Below are positions 57,601-60,600 of a stretch of 64,000 nucleotides of DNA, piece by piece (within the stretch, counting starts at the first letter, position 1; each line of letters opens with the position of its first letter). Origin of the DNA: Antilocapra americana (taxonomy: Eukaryota; Chordata; Mammalia; Artiodactyla; Antilocapridae); contig ML664176.1 in the NCBI GenBank assembly GCA_007570785.1, positions 2,005,836 to 2,069,835 of the forward strand, in the 5' to 3' direction. Under the pieces are notes generated by a model that was not told the DNA's origin, did not search any database, and saw only the letters and a list, made by a program, of their open reading frames with translations. Made by a program: the position numbers and the translations under genes.

Positions 57601-60600
57601 CACATGATTTTTCTAAAACCCAAATCTGAACATGTCATTCCTAGGCTTAATAAAATCTTCAACAACTGCCCCTCGCTTTCAGGACAAGATTCAAACTCTC
57701 TTTAAGTTAAGGACCCAAATCTCTTTGTGACCTGATGCCTCATCAGTTAGTTGCCCATGACTTTCCGAAGTCTGAGCAATACATTAAGCGGATTACTTCA
57801 GTGTTCACTTCTTACAATCCTTGCTTATTTCATATGCTAACGAAATATGATTACATCACAAAAGAAGGATCCAGTATGTAGTGTTTCCCAAACTTATCTG
57901 TCAAATGAATCCTCTTTTTCCTTGCCTTGTTAATGTAACCTATAACTAAGGCTCTCAGTCCCAATTCCACTATACATTCTCCCCAGACATATGGGATCAC
58001 CCCTTCAAGACCTTAAAGGATTTTTCAAACCTGTACCTTTATATCTGTATATATAGAGATGTAAGTAAAGTGATATACAGAGACATGGAAAAACAATCCC
58101 TCAGCATCTTAACCCAGTGTCTCAGACAAAGCGCATGCAAATCCAAGTTTTCTCCACATTTAGCAGCATAAGTCTCAACAAAATACCACCTAAGACAAGC
58201 TACACTGACAGAAAACTAAATTGTTATTTACATGGTATCTCAAATGACATGATTTTGAACCTTGGTTTATTCACTATTTGCTATTTACCTAAATAATAAA
58301 GCTACTATCAGAACTGCTATTAACCACCTCAATTTTGTGTTCCTTGGACAGAGAGAGAAAGATTTGAGAAAGTGTTCTGTACTTTTTCATTTGTAATTGA
58401 TCAAGAAGTCATACTTAGAAAATGTGAAAGGCATTGGAGAACAGACTGCTTTTTCAATACTTCAAATATAGGAGATAAAAAAATTCTAATACTTTATTTC
58501 TAGCATACATGTCATTAAAATATTTTATAAGACATATAAAACATTTAATCACATAAATATTAAATTCAACCAAATAGCACCCCAAATACAAGCCTTACTG
58601 CAAATAAAATAATAGCAACTTCATTTTTCCATCCTCCCCTTCTCTTTCCACTTCATCTCTGTTCTTTCTGCCTAAACCCAATCTCCAACACACAAGCAAA
58701 CATACTAGATAAAAATTATCCTGACCATCTGTATACATTTAAAAGTATAGTTCACCCTGAACAACATGGATCTGAACCATGAGGGTCCACTTAAATATGC
58801 TGATCTTCAATAGTAAAATCTACACTATCTGCATCTGGTTGCATCTGCAGATTTAGAACCTCAGACGTGGAAAATCTGAGGAACTGCATATACGAAGGCC
58901 TGACTATAAAGTTCAGTTCAGTTCAGTCGCTCAGTCGTATCCGACTCTTTGCGACCCCATGGACTGCAGCAGGCCAGGTCTCCCTGTCCATCACCAACTC
59001 CCGGAGTTTACTCAAACTCATGTCCATTGAGTCAGTGATACCATCCACCCATCTCATCCTCTGTCATCCCCTTCTCCTCCCACCTTCAATCTTTCCCAGC
59101 ATCAGGGTCTTTGACTATAAAGTTAAGCACTCCTAATCCACGCATTGCTCAAGGGTCAACAGCAGTCTTTCAAAGAAAACAGAAACAAACATTTGCATTA
59201 AAGAAAAATGGATTAGGGGTATTTATTGATTACTAAATATGTGACCAGCATAGTGCTCTAAACCTTTTGACAAATCAAAAGAAAAACAAAAACTGATTTT
59301 CACCCAAATAATATGATAGGCACTAACCTTAATTATGAATTCTTCAACTTTAATATCTATATTTTCTTTTCCTGATGTCTGTGTACATTTTTTCATAAAT
59401 AGAGAACAGGGCTGTAAGACCTACAAACAGATAAATGAAATTTATTTAAGGACATGTCTGACTTAATTTCAGATCTTTAACTATTATCTAAAGCAAAAAG
59501 GCAAATTAAATTATCTGAAAACCTCAAATGAGGGCTCCTTCGAACTATGGCAAGTCTAGGATCACAGTAAAGAGCTTTCAGCAGTTGTGAAGAATTACTT
59601 TATGCCAAATTCTTAAGTAGTAATGCACATTTACTAGCATAAATCTAAAATATCTTTTAAAGGAAAGTTGTTTAGTCGTGTCCGACTCTGTGACTGCATG
59701 GACTGTAGCTGACAGGCTCCTCTGTCTATGGCATTCTCCAGGCTAGAATACTGGAGAGGGCAGCTGTTTCCTTCTCCAAGGGATCTTCCCAACTCAGGAA
59801 TCGAACCCAGGTGTCCTGCATTGCAGGAAGGTCCTCTACTGTATGAGCCACCAGGGAAGCCCAAAATATCTTTTAAATGATGTCCTGCATAAAATATACC
59901 TTAAAGATATCTATAAAAATGAGCTAAGCAAGGTCTCATATTTGCAAAGAGGTAAATGTAAAAGGTATTTCATTATAATTTTATGATAACAAAATGACTT
60001 AAAATTGTTATTCTAAACAAATAGTTCTGTTAACATTTTTATTAAAAAAAAAGACTATATGGTAAAGTAGGTAAATGAACAGTTTCCCAATGACTAACAA
60101 CAGATCAGTCTTGAATTTCCTGTAATGTCCTTATTAGAATACATTGCAAATCTTCAAATTCAATGATTTATTAAAACTATGAAGCCTATATTATTAACTA
60201 TCATTAAAGAAACAAATAAAATGCATCTGAACTGAATGAGGGACTTAGTACGAAACAGCTCTCATTTTTAAAAAATTAGGATGAGCTTAAAATTAGGATG
60301 AGCTTTAAATAGAAATGATTAATATAAACTTTCTGTGACATGTCAAGACGATCCCACTTAAGAAAGTTTCATGATAAATTAGATTAAGCTCAGCATTGTA
60401 TTTCTTTCCACAAGTCACTTTACCCATCAATTTTTTTTAATTTAAAATCACACTGCAAATAAGTCACATTATATAATGATGCTCTTTAACATAAAATCAT
60501 CAATATTAAAAAACAAATGGTGTGGTAGTTAATTATTTAACCAAAATCACATTTTTCAACAAGAATGTGAAAGCACCACTGAAGTTCATTTGTAATAAAG

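Larger units (their letters stand above)
57028..59327 (-). other. VPS13C intron, 2.3 kb
   Basis: Contains an L2-like relic and a BovB tail. The rest is AT-rich without recognisable features. Confidence 0.7.
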
